Positions 49,615 through 58,127 of a DNA stretch of 64,000 nucleotides are shown here, one piece after another. The DNA is from Arthrobacter sp. (GTDB taxonomy: Bacteria; Actinomycetota; Actinomycetes; Actinomycetales; Micrococcaceae). Made by a program: the position numbers and the translations under genes. Position 1 is the stretch's first letter. Every line of letters begins with the position of its first letter. The stretch covers positions 1 through 64,000 of the forward strand of contig JAODMS010000241.1 in the NCBI GenBank assembly GCA_025464925.1, written 5' to 3'. A model generated the notes under the pieces. The model was not told the origin of the DNA. It ran no database searches and saw only the letters and a program-made list of their open reading frames with translations.

Positions 49615-51011
49615 CAGGTCTCCTGCTCCGGGACGCCGAGGTCGACGGGCGGGTGCACGTCGACGTCCGTGTCCACGACGACCTGATCGTCGAGCTCGCG
49701 ACCGGTCTGGAGCGCCACGGCGAGGAGGAGCTGGACTGCCAGGGCGGCGCGCTCGTGCCCGGACTCACCGATGCCCACATCCACCTTCTGGCGCTAGCGG
49801 CGGCCGACCGCTCGGTCGCCTGCGGACCGCCGGCGGTGACCGACCGCGAGGCCCTGGCCGCGGCCCTTGCGGGCGCCCCGGCCGACCCGGCCGGCTGGGT
49901 CCGCGGCATCGGCTACGTGGGGACGGTGGCCGGAGATCTGGATGCGGCCGCGCTGGACCGGCTGCACGGGGCTCGACCGGTCCGCATCCAGCACCGCAGC
50001 GGTGCGCTGTGGATGCTCAACAGCCATGCGGTCGACCGGCTCGGGCTGGACGGCGCCGACGTCCCGGGGATCGAGCGGGATGGGGCCGGTCGGCCCACCG
50101 GCCGCCTCTGGCGTGCGGACGCCGAGCTGCGCCGGCGGCTCACCCCGGATGTGCCGCCCGACCTGGCAGCGGTCGGCCGGCGCCTCACCTCCTACGGCAT
50201 CACCGCCGTCACCGAGGCCACCCCCGATCTCGACCAGGTGGCCGCGGCGGCGATCGCGGCCGCGATGGAGGACGGCAGACTCCCCCAGCGGGTGCACTTC
50301 CTGGGCCTGCCGCCGGGCGCGGCCGCACCCGCTGTCGCCGGCGCCACCCTGGGCCCCTGCAAGATCGTCCTGGCAGATTCCGAGCTTCCTCACCTGGACG
50401 AGTTGGCCGGACAGATCGCGCACGCGCACGTCGCCCGCCGGGGCATCGCCGCCCATTGCGTCACCCGCGAGGCGCTGGCCCTGCTGCTCGCCGCCCTGGA
50501 CATCGCCGGTCCGCACCCCGATGACCGGATCGAGCACGGTGCGCTCGTCCCGGAGGAACTGGTGCCGGAACTGGCACGCCGGGGTCTCTCCGTCGTCACC
50601 CAGCCGGGCTTTCTCGCCGTCCGCGGCGACGACTACCTCCGGGATGTTCCTGAGGAGGAGCATGCGGACCTGTACCGCGCACGCAGTCTGCTCGCCGCCG
50701 GGGTGCCGCTGGCGCTGTCGAGCGACGCGCCTTACGGGCCGCTTGACCCGTGGGTCGTGATGCGGGCGGCGACGCGCCGACGCACAGCAGCCGGCGAGGT
50801 CGTGGGCGCGCACGAACGACTGTCCCCGCGGCAGGCGCTCGACGGTTACTCAGCCGCCCCCGAGACACCGGGGATAGCGCGCCGGCTCGGCATCGGCACT
50901 CCGGCCGACCTGGTACTGCTCCATGGCCCGCTCTCCAGAGTGCTCGCCGAGCCGGGGGCCGAGTCCGTGCGGGCGGTCGTCATCGGGGGCAGTTTCGCCC
51001 ACTTCTCCTGA
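49611..51011 (+). CDS. Amidohydrolase family protein (YtcJ-like)
   Basis: Metal-dependent hydrolase of 466 aa with the composite TIM-barrel fold of the amidohydrolase superfamily. The HxH metal motif is LTDAHIHLL, another ligand lies in DRIEHGALV, and the catalytic Asp is in LSSDAPYGPL. GTG overlaps the CoA-transferase stop. The YtcJ group acts on amides or cyclic amides, but the real substrate is often unknown. A hairpin terminator separates it from the convergent thiolase. Confidence 0.88.
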   Translation: MTGLLLRDAEVDGRVHVDVRVHDDLIVELATGLERHGEEELDCQGGALVPGLTDAHIHLLALAAADRSVACGPPAVTDREALAAALAGAPADPAGWVRGIGYVGTVAGDLDAAALDRLHGARPVRIQHRSGALWMLNSHAVDRLGLDGADVPGIERDGAGRPTGRLWRADAELRRRLTPDVPPDLAAVGRRLTSYGITAVTEATPDLDQVAAAAIAAAMEDGRLPQRVHFLGLPPGAAAPAVAGATLGPCKIVLADSELPHLDELAGQIAHAHVARRGIAAHCVTREALALLLAALDIAGPHPDDRIEHGALVPEELVPELARRGLSVVTQPGFLAVRGDDYLRDVPEEEHADLYRARSLLAAGVPLALSSDAPYGPLDPWVVMRAATRRRTAAGEVVGAHERLSPRQALDGYSAAPETPGIARRLGIGTPADLVLLHGPLSRVLAEPGAESVRAVVIGGSFAHFS

Positions 51012-51022
51012 CGGGCAGGCGA

Positions 51023-51057
51023 GGCGGCCGGGCCGGCGATCAGCCGGTCCGGCCGCC
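51023..51057. terminator. 15-bp hairpin between convergent genes
   Basis: GGCGGCCGGGCCGGC (51023-51037) pairs with GCCGGTCCGGCCGCC (51043-51057) with one G-T pair around GATCA. It separates the amidohydrolase and thiolase ends. Confidence 0.7.
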
Positions 51058-51063
51058 CCTGTG

Positions 51064-52209
51064 TCACACCAGCTCGAGGATGGTGGCGTTGGCCTGACCG
51101 CCGCCCTCGCACATCGTCTGCAGTCCGTAGCGGATGCCGTTGTCCCGCATGTGGTGGACCAGGGTGGTCATGATGCGGGCGCCGGAACCGCCGAGCGGAT
51201 GCCCCAGCGAGATTGCCCCACCATTGGGGTTGACCGCCTTGGCGTCGGCACGGAGGTCGGCCAGCCAGGCCAGCGGCACCGGCGCGAAGGCCTCGTTCAC
51301 CTCGAAGGCGCCGATCTCGTCGATCGACAGCCCTGACTTCTTCAGCGCCTTCTCCGTCGCCGGAATCGGGGCAGTCAGCATGATGACGGGATCAGCGCCG
51401 GCCAGGACCGCGGTGTGCACTCGGACGATCGGGGTCAGTCCGAGCTCGCGCGCCTTTTCGCCGGTCATCATGAGCAGGGCCGCGGAACCGTCGGAGATCT
51501 GCGAGGAGTTCCCCGCCGTGATGACGCCGCCCTCGGGCTTGAAGACGGTCTTCAGGGCGGCGAGCACCTCGGTGGTCGTCCCCGGCCGGATGCCCTCGTC
51601 CTGACTCACCACCGTGCCGTCGGGCAGGGTGACGGGGGCGATCTGCGCGTCGAAGCGACCGTCGGCCCGAGCCGCCGCCGCCTTCTCGTGGGAGCCGACG
51701 GAGAACTCATCGAGCTGCTGGCGGGTGAACCCCCACTTCTCGGCGATCATCTCGGCACCCACGCCCTGGTTGGGGAAACTGCCGTAACGAGCCATGAACA
51801 GATCACCGAACGGGTTCGCGCCGTTGAGCGAGGAACCCATCGGCACGCGAGACATCGACTCAACGCCGCCTGCGATCACCACGTCGTACTGGCCGGCGAT
51901 GAGCCCGGCGGCCGCGAAGTGGACCGACTGCTGGCTCGAGCCGCACTGCCGATCTACGGTCACCCCGGTCACGGTTTCGGGAAAGCCCGCCGCCAGGGCA
52001 GCCGTCCGGCCGATATCGAAGGTCTGCTCACCGACCTGGCCGACGCATCCCCAGATGACGTCGTCGATGAGCGCCGGATCGATTCCGGCCCGGCCGACGA
52101 GCGACTGGAGCACGTGCGCGGAGAGGTCGGCCGGGTGGATCCCGGAGAGCCCCCCGTTGCGCCGCCCGACAGGGGTGCGCACTGCCTCGACGATGACTGC
52201 GTCCTGCAT
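51064..52209 (-). CDS. Acetyl-CoA acyltransferase (thiolase)
   Basis: Condensing/degradative thiolase, 381 aa, cleaving 3-ketoacyl-CoA with CoA in the last step of beta-oxidation. Nucleophile Cys89 is in DRQCGSSQQ; His337 is in SLGHPLGGSGAR and Cys367 in QTMCEGGGQANA; VNEAFAP is intact. ATG at 52209 has AAGGAG upstream. It resembles the FadA5/FadA6 type of actinobacterial thiolases. The thiolase-like scrap at 62292 derives from a relative of this family. Confidence 0.95.
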   Translation of the reverse strand: MQDAVIVEAVRTPVGRRNGGLSGIHPADLSAHVLQSLVGRAGIDPALIDDVIWGCVGQVGEQTFDIGRTAALAAGFPETVTGVTVDRQCGSSQQSVHFAAAGLIAGQYDVVIAGGVESMSRVPMGSSLNGANPFGDLFMARYGSFPNQGVGAEMIAEKWGFTRQQLDEFSVGSHEKAAAARADGRFDAQIAPVTLPDGTVVSQDEGIRPGTTTEVLAALKTVFKPEGGVITAGNSSQISDGSAALLMMTGEKARELGLTPIVRVHTAVLAGADPVIMLTAPIPATEKALKKSGLSIDEIGAFEVNEAFAPVPLAWLADLRADAKAVNPNGGAISLGHPLGGSGARIMTTLVHHMRDNGIRYGLQTMCEGGGQANATILELV

Positions 52210-52239
52210 GTCCTGCTCCTTCGGAGATTCTTCATGGAC

Positions 52240-52283
52240 GCCACCGCAGCGCGGTGGCCCGGCACGACGGCACGGGCCGTCGT
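52240..52283 (-). terminator. Two hairpins after the F420-type oxidoreductase gene
   Basis: GCCACCGC/GCGGTGGC (52240-52247 with 52251-52258) and ACGACGGC/GCCGTCGT (52264-52271 with 52276-52283) are both perfect. They lie between the oxidoreductase end at 52300 and the thiolase start at 52209 on the same strand. Confidence 0.55.
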
Positions 52284-52299
52284 TGCATCAGTCGGCCGT

Positions 52300-53352
52300 T
52301 TACGAGGCGAGTTCCTTGAGCGTCGCCACCGACCGGAGCCGGGTCGCGTGGTCCTCCCCCAGCGGCGCGGCGTTGACCGTCGTCACCCCGGAGGCGGCGA
52401 AGGCCGCGACGCGCTCAGCCACGTAGGCGCGAGGGCCCACCAGGGACACTCCCCGGACGAGTTCGTCAGGCAGCGCCGCGGCTGCCTCGGCCCGCTGCCC
52501 GGCGAGGAACAGGTCCTGGACGGTGCTCGCCTCATCGGGAAAGCCGTAGCGGACGGCGAGGTCGTTGTAGAAGTTCTTGCCCTTCGACCCCATGCCGCCG
52601 ACGTACAGCGCGAGGTGCTCGCGCACCTTCTGCAGGCCGCGCGCCTCCTCGTCGGGGTCGTCGGTGACCAGCACGTTGGTGTCGGCGACGATCTGCAGCG
52701 GCGCCAGTTCGGGGTCGCGCCGGGAGTTCCCGTCGGCCAGGGCCTTGCCGAAGGCCTCGTTCCCGCCCTCGGGGTAGTAGAAGATCGGCTCCCACGCGTC
52801 GAAGAGCTCCGCGGCCAGCGCGACGTTCTTCGGGCCGAGCGCCGCCAGCAGCATCGGGATCTGCGGACGCACCGGCCGGTTGATGAGCTTCAGCGGCTTG
52901 CCGAGCCCGCTGCCGCCGCGCTCGGAGCTCAACGGGATCTGGATCTGCGGCCCGTCGTGCTCCAGCAGCTCCCGCCGCCACACCGTGCGACAGATGTCGA
53001 CGACCTCGCGGGTACGGGCCAGCGGCGCTGTGTACGGGACACCGTGGAAGCCCTCGACCACCTGCGGCCCGGATGCCCCGATCCCAAGGGTGAAGCGGCC
53101 GCCGGAGACGTAGTCCAGCCCGGCGGCGGTCATCGCCAGCAGGGCCGGCGACCGCGAGTAGATGTTGAAGATGGCCGAGGCGATCTCCAGCGTCGTCGTC
53201 CGGGCGGCCAGGTAGCCTAGCTGGCTGACCGAGTCGAACGAGTACGCCTCGGTGACGAAGACGATGTCCAGCCCCGCCGACTCGTACTCGGCGATCACCC
53301 CGGCGGTCTCGGCGAAGTGCCCGCTGTAGGACATAGGCATACCGACGCGCAT
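52300..53352 (-). CDS. LLM-class F420-dependent oxidoreductase
   Basis: Luciferase-like TIM-barrel protein of 350 aa. GLDIVFVTEAYSFDSVSQLGYLA and GRFTLGIGASGPQVVEGFHG are typical of actinobacterial members, most of which use F420. The C-terminal VGPRAYVAERVAAFAASGV is also a family feature. ATG at 53352 has AAAGGA upstream. It could oxidise an alcohol or reduce an enone in the pathway; the cofactor assignment is by family only. Confidence 0.9.
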   Translation of the reverse strand: MRVGMPMSYSGHFAETAGVIAEYESAGLDIVFVTEAYSFDSVSQLGYLAARTTTLEIASAIFNIYSRSPALLAMTAAGLDYVSGGRFTLGIGASGPQVVEGFHGVPYTAPLARTREVVDICRTVWRRELLEHDGPQIQIPLSSERGGSGLGKPLKLINRPVRPQIPMLLAALGPKNVALAAELFDAWEPIFYYPEGGNEAFGKALADGNSRRDPELAPLQIVADTNVLVTDDPDEEARGLQKVREHLALYVGGMGSKGKNFYNDLAVRYGFPDEASTVQDLFLAGQRAEAAAALPDELVRGVSLVGPRAYVAERVAAFAASGVTTVNAAPLGEDHATRLRSVATLKELAS

Positions 53353-53400
53353 AGTGTTCCTTTCGGCTTAGCAGGCGCAGCCGACCGGCTGGCGTGGGTT

Positions 53401-53432
53401 GTCCCTGGGCCGCGACGACCCGGCCCAGGGAC
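53401..53432 (-). terminator. Perfect 12-bp hairpin after CoA-transferase copy 3
   Basis: GTCCCTGGGCCG (53401-53412) and CGGCCCAGGGAC (53421-53432) pair perfectly around an 8-nt loop, eight bases after the stop at 53440. It should insulate the next gene on the same strand. Confidence 0.7.
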
Positions 53433-53439
53433 CATACGG

Positions 53440-55884
53440 TCAGTTACCGATGACGCCTTGTGTGCGGAGCTCGGCGATGCGGTCGGCGTCCAGTCCGAGC
53501 TCGGTCAGGACCGCCTCGGTGTGCTGGCCCAGTGTGGTCCCGGGCAGCGCCTGGGTGGACGACCGCGAGAAGTGCACCATCGGCCCGACGCGCTCGTACT
53601 CGTCGAAGATCGGGCTGTCCACAGTCGCGACCCAGCCGTGCTCGCGGCCCATCTCGCCGATGTAGGACTCCTCCATGGTCCGCGCCTCGGCGACGACACA
53701 GCCGATGCCCTGGGCCACGAGCTCGGCCTCCCACTCCCGGGCCGGGCGCTGCCGGAACGCGTCGCCGAGTGTCTTGGCGACCTCGGCGTCCGCGGACAGG
53801 CGCCCCTCCTCGGTGGCCCACGCGGGCTCGTCGAACGGCCCGTACGAAGCCAGGGCCCCCGCCAGCCGCTGCCAGTCGCGGTTGGACGGTGCGGCGAGGA
53901 AGACCCACCCGTCAGCGGTCGGGTACAGCCGGTAGGTGGCGCCCAAGCCGAGCGCCTCCTCGTCCACGTGCGCGATCTCCGCCTTGCCCTCGTACTCGAT
54001 CATGGTCTCGGACAGTGCATGGGCCGCGCTGAGCAGCATCGTGGTCAGCATCCGCTGACCGCCGGCCCCCCGCGCCCTGGCGTACAGGCCGAGCAGCATC
54101 GCGGTGGCAACAGCCATGGCGGCGATGCCGTCCGGCTGGGTGCCGCTGCTGTTGGACCCGGAGGTGAGCCGGACCGACGCCTCGCGCACCTCCTGCGTCG
54201 ACATGCGCGCAGCCTCCTCGGGCGAGGCGAGCTTCGGGTTGTTGCGCATGGCGACACCGGTGCCCGCCGCGATGGTCGGCGCGAAGGCCGGCCGGTAACC
54301 GTAGGGACCGTCGATGCCGTAACCCGGGGCATCGAGGTAGACGAGGTCGGGGTTGATCGCCAGCAGTGAGTCCGCGTCCAGACCCAGCCGCTCAGCCACA
54401 CCCGCCCGGTAGGACCGGAGCACGATGTCCGATCGACGGGCGATCTCCAGCACGAGATCGCGGCCCTCGGGCGAGGCGATATCGAGCGCGACGCTCTCCT
54501 TGCCCTGGAGGACCTTCGCGGCCCCCGCCTCCGGGAAGGAGACGATCATGCGCATCGGCTCACCCTCGAGCGGCTCGATCTTGATGACGCGCGCGCCCAG
54601 GTCGGTGAGCACGGTGGCGCCGTAGGGTGCCGCATAGAACGTCCCGAGCTCGAGCACGGTCACGCCCGCGAGCGGCAGGCCGCCTTCAGACTGTCCGACG
54701 GCCGGGTTGGTTTCCCGGGCCGTCGCGGCGGCCCACCGGTCGGCGAGGCCCGCGTCCGCGTCCAGAGCCGGCGCGGGGCGAGGCACCGGGAGCGGGGTCG
54801 CGCTCATCGTCACCAGGGGCGCAGGCTGCTTGGTCCGGCCGTGGGCGTGGTCATCGACCTCGACCACCTGGTCGTAGTGCAGCATCTGCGGGTGGTGCAG
54901 GAGCTCCGTTCCACGCCGGAAGATTTCGGCGAAGACGTTGGGATTACGGTCGAAGATTTCCTGCCACTCCGCCAGCGTCTTCTGCCGGACGGCGTCGAGG
55001 AGCATCTCGTTGGCCTTGACCCGCTTGGCGACGTCCTCGAAGCCGGGGATCGTCTTCCACTCCGGGTCCTCCCGCATCCAACCGAGGCCGGCCTCTTCGA
55101 TCAGGGCCTGGAAGAGCCGCGGCTGGACCTGGGAGAACTGCAGCCAGTGGCCATCCTTCGTCACCGCCACCAACAGCATCAGCGGGAAGGCCGTGGCAGG
55201 GAAGCCCTCCGGCGTGAACGGCGGCGTCGAGACGAGAGCATCGGGGTACTTGTTGGCCAGCGACTGCATCATCTGCTGCCACGGGTCGATCCCAGCCAGC
55301 GCGAGAGCCATGCTCGTGTCGACCGCCTGACCGACGCCGCTGGTCTCCCGCTCGTAGAGCGACGTGAGGATCCCGTGCAGGGCAGCCTGGACCCCAGCCC
55401 AGGAGGCGTACGCCACGGACAGGAACGCGGGCCCGGGCCGCTCGGTCATCATGCTGTACATGTGCATGGCGCCGAGCTTGGCCATGACGAGCCCCTCGTA
55501 GCCTGGGACGTTCGCGAGGGGGCTGCCGGCGCCGAACGCGGTGACGGAGGACCAGATCAGCCGGGGGTTCTCGCGGGCCAGCTCGGCGTAGTCCAGTCCG
55601 AGCGACTGTGCCACGCCGGGCCGGAATGCCTCGATGACGACGTCGGCCGCACCGATCAGGCGCCGGACCTCGGTGAGCCCGCGCTCCGTCTTGAGGTCGA
55701 GCTCCACGCTCCGCTTGCTCCTACCCCACATCGGATAGGAGGGATGGGAGCGCAGCGACGTCCCGCCCGGCGGCTCCACCTGGACGACCTCCGCGCCGAA
55801 GTCGGCGAGCATCTGACCCAATTGAGCATTGGTCATGCCATTGCTCAGCTCTACGACTCGGATGCCTTCGAGGGGCGTCTTCAC
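53440..55884 (-). CDS. Fused double-domain family III CoA-transferase (copy 3)
   Basis: Protein of 814 aa with two CaiB/BaiF domains. Domain 1: LEGIRVVELSNGMTNAQLG, GAEVVQVEPPGG; domain 2: LAGVTVLELGTFYAAPYGA, GARVIKIEPLEGEPMRM. The catalytic position of domain 1 reads YASWAGVQ (Ser for Asp), while domain 2 has QPDGIAAMAV (Asp kept), the same asymmetry as in copies 1 and 2. GTG 55884 has GGAGGA upstream. It stands alone, with its own terminator, on the opposite strand to the other two copies. Confidence 0.93.
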   Translation of the reverse strand: MKTPLEGIRVVELSNGMTNAQLGQMLADFGAEVVQVEPPGGTSLRSHPSYPMWGRSKRSVELDLKTERGLTEVRRLIGAADVVIEAFRPGVAQSLGLDYAELARENPRLIWSSVTAFGAGSPLANVPGYEGLVMAKLGAMHMYSMMTERPGPAFLSVAYASWAGVQAALHGILTSLYERETSGVGQAVDTSMALALAGIDPWQQMMQSLANKYPDALVSTPPFTPEGFPATAFPLMLLVAVTKDGHWLQFSQVQPRLFQALIEEAGLGWMREDPEWKTIPGFEDVAKRVKANEMLLDAVRQKTLAEWQEIFDRNPNVFAEIFRRGTELLHHPQMLHYDQVVEVDDHAHGRTKQPAPLVTMSATPLPVPRPAPALDADAGLADRWAAATARETNPAVGQSEGGLPLAGVTVLELGTFYAAPYGATVLTDLGARVIKIEPLEGEPMRMIVSFPEAGAAKVLQGKESVALDIASPEGRDLVLEIARRSDIVLRSYRAGVAERLGLDADSLLAINPDLVYLDAPGYGIDGPYGYRPAFAPTIAAGTGVAMRNNPKLASPEEAARMSTQEVREASVRLTSGSNSSGTQPDGIAAMAVATAMLLGLYARARGAGGQRMLTTMLLSAAHALSETMIEYEGKAEIAHVDEEALGLGATYRLYPTADGWVFLAAPSNRDWQRLAGALASYGPFDEPAWATEEGRLSADAEVAKTLGDAFRQRPAREWEAELVAQGIGCVVAEARTMEESYIGEMGREHGWVATVDSPIFDEYERVGPMVHFSRSSTQALPGTTLGQHTEAVLTELGLDADRIAELRTQGVIGN

Positions 55885-56101
55885 CTGGGGTCCTCCATTG
55901 GTTCTCCGGTGACAGGAAGGCGAATGTAACGCCCGTCTCTAATACTGTCCACGGTCCGGTAACCCTTGCGACAAGCGCTATTCCGGCAGGTCCAGACGCC
56001 GCAGCGGTCAACGACGACAAGCCCGCACAGACGGCGACCGAAAGCGGTCGCGGTCCGTGCGGGTACCTGTGTCGGACGCCGACCGAGGGCGCTACCTGGC
56101 G

Positions 56102-56359
56102 TCAGGAGGCGGCGGCCGCCGCCTCCTCGCGGGCAAGCTTGGCCAGCTCCCGCTCGGTGATCTCCCGGGTGTGCTCCCGAGCCATGTCCAGCCCGGTCTC
56201 GCGATCCGGGGCCTCGACGTCCCACCGTCCGCACGTGCAGTGGCAGAAGTACGTGTCACCGTGCGGCAGGATCGACTGCGCGTCGCAGTAGCCGCTGTTT
56301 GTGAAGTACTCCTGGAAAAACTCCTGCGGCGAGTCGTGCGTGAAAAGGGTCTCCGACAC
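56102..56359 (-). CDS. Small cysteine-containing protein, 85 aa
   Basis: Not recognised. The protein is acidic with SPQEFFQEYFTNSGY, then HGDTYFCHCTCGRWDVEAPD, whose clustered Cys and His residues could bind zinc or an iron-sulfur cluster, and a helical alanine-rich C-terminus. GTG at 56359 has GGTGAGG upstream. The coding-like codon use, clean ends and absence of overlap support a real gene. It lies downstream of the amidohydrolase and its terminator, on the same strand. Confidence 0.65.
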   Translation of the reverse strand: MSETLFTHDSPQEFFQEYFTNSGYCDAQSILPHGDTYFCHCTCGRWDVEAPDRETGLDMAREHTREITERELAKLAREEAAAAAS

Positions 56360-56415
56360 CGGCCCTCACCTACCTCTCGTGATCGACGCCCGCCGACGGG
56401 CCGCCGGCCGGCGGC

Positions 56416-56451
56416 CCGGCCCGGGGAGCGACGAACCGCTCCCCGGGCCGG
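56416..56451 (-). terminator. Perfect 15-bp hairpin after the amidohydrolase
   Basis: CCGGCCCGGGGAGCG (56416-56430) and CGCTCCCCGGGCCGG (56437-56451) are exactly complementary around ACGAAC, 13 bases after the stop at 56464. Confidence 0.75.
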
Positions 56452-56463
56452 ATGCTGAATGCG

Positions 56464-57639
56464 TCAGACACCCCTCGGGCGGATGGCCTGCGGCGGGGCA
56501 CCGACGCCTGGGAAGAGTTCCTCGAACGTCCCGATGAGGATGCGGTCCTTGACCTTCTCGTCGACGCCGTCGAAGAGGTGGCGCAGGGTCAGCTGCGTGT
56601 GGCCATAGGTGCCCTCCATGTGCGGGTAGTCACTGCCCCACATGACGTTGTTGTAACCCATGCCGGTCACGGCGCCGACGGCCGACTCGTCGTGCTGGAA
56701 CGACGCGTAGACCTGGGAGTACATGATTTCCTTGGGGCTGCGCTTCAGCTTCGGACGCACCGCCATCGAGTGCTGGCGATACCCCTCTTCCATCCGGTCG
56801 GCCAGGAACGGCACCCAGGTCGCCCCACCCTCCGAGACGAGCACCTTGAGATCAGGATGCCGGTCCAGGGCACCACAGGACACGACCTTCATGACGGCCC
56901 GCTGGCCGCCGAAGGTGGTCTCGGTGTAGTTCATGACCGCACCGCCCGGACCCCGGTAGGTCACGCCCATCGCCCCCCCGGTGGACATGTCCACCGGCTC
57001 GGTGCCGATGTGGAAGGCGATGACGATGCCGGCCTCCTCGGCGGTGGCCCAGAAGGGCTCCCAGATGTCGTCGTTGTAGTCCTTCTGCTGCGGGTGGGGA
57101 GCGACGGGCAGGAACACGGCTCGGAAGCCCATCTCCGCGGTCCGCTTGAGTTCGGCGACGGCGTCGCCGACGTCCAGCGTGGAGACCTGCGCAGTCGGGA
57201 CGAACCGCGGCGACTTGTCCATGATGTCGCTCTTGGCCCAGTCGTTGCTGACGCGCATGGCCTCGCGCAGCACCTCGGGCGTGCGGAAGGAGGACGCCCA
57301 CATGCCCAGCGACGGGAAGACGACCTCGGCCCAGATCCCCTCCTGGTCCAGATCCGGGATCCGCAGGTCCAGGTTGCGGGCGCCGGGCGCCTTCTCACTC
57401 GCCGCGGCGAAGGCCTGCGCCTTGATCGAGGGCAGCCGTCGACGGAAGGACTGACCATCGACGTGCACGGTCTCCCACAGGCCGTCGGCGTCCTTTTCTC
57501 CGCGCGGGACCAGGTCGGCCAGCCGCTTGGGCAGCGAGGAGCGCCAGAGGTCGTCGGGCTCCATGAAGTGCGAGTCACCGGAGTTGGCCCAGATCTTGGC
57601 CTCGGTGCCGGCATCCGGACGATCGTCGAGTTCGGTCAT
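56464..57639 (-). CDS. Amidohydrolase 2 family protein (ACMSD-like)
   Basis: TIM-barrel metal hydrolase/decarboxylase of 391 aa. The N-terminal NSGDSHFMEPDDLW is the family's variant metal site; IVIAFHIGTEP supplies a His, and the catalytic Asp is in MWGSDYPHMEGTYGH. Family relatives decarboxylate or hydrolyse aromatic and ring-derived acids; many in steroid or terpenoid clusters have no assigned substrate. ATG at 57639 has TAGGAGA upstream. It is in line with the DUF35/Ltp pair behind it and probably shares their transcript. Confidence 0.9.
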   Translation of the reverse strand: MTELDDRPDAGTEAKIWANSGDSHFMEPDDLWRSSLPKRLADLVPRGEKDADGLWETVHVDGQSFRRRLPSIKAQAFAAASEKAPGARNLDLRIPDLDQEGIWAEVVFPSLGMWASSFRTPEVLREAMRVSNDWAKSDIMDKSPRFVPTAQVSTLDVGDAVAELKRTAEMGFRAVFLPVAPHPQQKDYNDDIWEPFWATAEEAGIVIAFHIGTEPVDMSTGGAMGVTYRGPGGAVMNYTETTFGGQRAVMKVVSCGALDRHPDLKVLVSEGGATWVPFLADRMEEGYRQHSMAVRPKLKRSPKEIMYSQVYASFQHDESAVGAVTGMGYNNVMWGSDYPHMEGTYGHTQLTLRHLFDGVDEKVKDRILIGTFEELFPGVGAPPQAIRPRGV

Positions 57640-57680
57640 GTGCTTTCTCCTAGGGGTCAGATCCTGGCGGCGGAGCCGGG

Positions 57681-58127
57681 TCAGCTACTGGGGGTGAAGC
57701 GGGGGATCGTCACAAACTCGTCGATGTCGTCCCAGGCGACAGTCACGGCCTGCCCGATCTCGATGCTCTCGGGATCGCAGTTGACGACGTTGACGATCAT
57801 GCGGACCCCGGGAGCGTCGTCCAGCTCGACGACCGCGACCACGTAGGGCACGTTGTCGGCGAGCATCGGGACGACCGGGTGCCGCGCGATGGTGAACGTG
57901 TAGACGGTGCCGGTCCCCGCCACCTCGATCTGCTCCACGTCCTGGTGGGTGCAGTTGAAGCAGAACGGCGCCGGCGGGAACCTGAACGTGCCGCAGTTGG
58001 TGCACTTGGGCACCAGGAGCTTGTGGTCCCGGGTACCGAGCCAGAACGGCTCGGTCCACGCGTCAGGGGCCAGCTCGGCGAACTCGGCCGGAAGTGCGTT
58101 GTCCGGCCGCGAGCGGGTGGCGGTCAT
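57681..58127 (-). CDS. DUF35/OB-fold zinc-ribbon protein, Ltp partner (copy 3)
   Basis: Protein of 148 aa: zinc ribbon CTNC with CFNC, then OB fold GTGTVYTFTIARHPVVP and VVELDDAPGVRMIVN. ATG overlaps the Ltp stop (ATGA). It is closest to copy 1 (shared DAPGVR). Expected to form a complex with the thiolase-like protein encoded just before it. Confidence 0.91.
   Translation of the reverse strand: MTATRSRPDNALPAEFAELAPDAWTEPFWLGTRDHKLLVPKCTNCGTFRFPPAPFCFNCTHQDVEQIEVAGTGTVYTFTIARHPVVPMLADNVPYVVAVVELDDAPGVRMIVNVVNCDPESIEIGQAVTVAWDDIDEFVTIPRFTPSS

Noticed and set aside
53430..53441. GACCATACGGTC as a fourth member of the palindrome family
   Set aside because: It overlaps the CoA-transferase stop codon and the terminator stem, so it has another explanation and was not counted.
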